This document shows positions 6,400-6,730 of a stretch of 6,730 nt of DNA, piece after piece (position 1 is the stretch's first letter; every line of letters begins with the position of its first letter). The notes beneath the pieces are model-generated. The model was not told the DNA's origin and did not search any database. It saw nothing but the letters and a program-made list of their open reading frames with translations. Location: contig VGMK01000118.1 of assembly GCA_016866375.1 (NCBI GenBank), positions 1-6,730 on the forward strand, written 5' to 3'. Both the position numbers and the translations under genes were made by a program. This DNA is from Bacteroidota bacterium (lineage in GTDB: Bacteria; Bacteroidota; Bacteroidia; Flavobacteriales_D; Crocinitomicaceae).

Positions 6400-6434
6400 C
6401 GTTTTACATCCGTTGACAGACACTAAATTCGTGT

Positions 6435-6730
6435 ATGATTAAAAAATCTGTCAATCTAAAAAGCTATAATACTTTTTGCATATCGTCGACATGTAAGGAG
6501 TTTGCGACATTTACGTCGCATGAGGAGCTTGACGATATTTTAAAACAAAAAGAGTCGAAAGAGATTCTCATTCTCGGTGGAGGAAGCAATATTTTATTAA
6601 CCACAGATTTTAACGGTATCGTATTAAAAAATGAATTCTCGGGAATTGAGCTCATTTCTGAAACAGAAAGCCATGTGGTGGTGAAATGTGGGGCCGGTGA
6701 AAATTGGCACTCGTTCGTGCTGGCAATGGT
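6435..6730 (+). CDS. murB: UDP-N-acetylenolpyruvoylglucosamine reductase (N-terminal part, cut by the window edge)
   Basis: Open from the ATG at 6435 to the right edge (98 codons). MurB is a cytoplasmic FAD enzyme that reduces UDP-GlcNAc-enolpyruvate to UDP-MurNAc with NADPH, the second committed step of peptidoglycan precursor synthesis. Visible landmarks are an N-terminal NLKSYNTF motif (7-14), the FAD-binding loop ILILGGGSNILL (44-55), the DFNGIVL and FSGIEL strands, and KCGAGENWHSFV (84-95), all in the family order and spacing. The start fits, because MurB proteins begin only a few residues before the SLK-NTFGI motif. One oddity is Cys15, where nearly all members have glycine (NTFGI); the residues behind it (SSTCKEF) are also unusual. 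No clear promoter or ribosome binding site is seen; TAAATTCG at 6424-6431 is one base off a -7 box but would leave almost no leader. The substrate-binding part lies beyond the window. Confidence 0.93.
   Translation, partial: MIKKSVNLKSYNTFCISSTCKEFATFTSHEELDDILKQKESKEILILGGGSNILLTTDFNGIVLKNEFSGIELISETESHVVVKCGAGENWHSFVLAM

Larger units (their letters stand above)
5915..6434. other. 520-bp divergent intergenic region between the S41 protease and murB
   Basis: This is by far the largest gap in the window. It lies between two divergent starts, so both upstream regulatory regions are here. I find no complete gene with a credible start on either strand, no tRNA and no recognisable riboswitch. Contents worth noting, annotated separately: a -7-like box near the protease end, a run of ten T at 5978-5987, a 67-codon frame without a start codon, a hairpin at 6348-6370, and two copies of a 12-bp word. 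The longest ATG frame noticed on the plus strand (6144-6218, 24 codons) has nothing to recommend it. Confidence 0.7.

Noticed and set aside
6413..6439. TTGACA at 6413-6418 with TATGAT at 6434-6439, resembling a sigma-70 promoter
   Set aside because: The spacing is only 15 bp, the -10-like part overlaps the murB start codon, and Bacteroidota do not use this consensus.
1..6730. Defence system, toxin-antitoxin pair, CRISPR array or mobile element
   Set aside because: No spaced repeat array, transposase or recombinase motifs, terminal inverted repeats or tRNA attachment site were seen; the genes are metabolic or envelope genes.

Overview
The window looks like chromosomal DNA of an AT-rich member of the Bacteroidota. 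Three things point there: the divergent pair of a LuxC-family acyl-CoA reductase and an Alvin-type 2[4Fe-4S] ferredoxin, promoter candidates of the TAnnTTTG (-7) type, and mostly weak or absent Shine-Dalgarno sequences. The species cannot be told from this piece.

Layout, left to right. (1) 1-436, minus strand: N-terminal 145 codons of an acyl-CoA reductase, cut by the window edge. (2) 437-510: short divergent promoter region. (3) 511-858, plus: dicluster ferredoxin. (4) 872-3097, plus: a large unrecognised envelope protein 13 bp behind the ferredoxin. It has a signal peptide, a periplasmic N-terminal domain, two membrane helices around a basic loop, and a C-terminal alpha/beta-hydrolase-like domain with a Ser-Asp-His candidate triad. 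(5) 3084-4340, minus: beta-ketoacyl-ACP synthase II (FabF type) with unusual motif residues, convergent with and overlapping gene 4 by 14 bp. (6) 4340-5914, minus: secreted S41 carboxy-terminal processing protease, whose stop overlaps the fabF start as TAATG. (7) 5915-6434: a 520-bp divergent intergenic region with a promoter candidate, a start-less reading frame that may be a gene remnant, a GGTTAAT/ATTAACC hairpin and a 12-bp direct repeat. (8) 6435-6730, plus: the first 98 codons of murB, cut by the right edge.

How the parts relate. The reductase and ferredoxin are a recurring pair, but their joint function is not shown by the sequence. The S41 protease and the FabF-like synthase are almost certainly one transcription unit read leftwards. 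MurB belongs to peptidoglycan precursor synthesis and the S41 protease acts in the envelope, so the right half has a cell-envelope/lipid flavour. The least understood item is the membrane-anchored hydrolase-like protein at 872-3097. I see no CRISPR array, tRNA, rRNA, insertion sequence or obvious defence system. Most of the window is ordinary housekeeping DNA.
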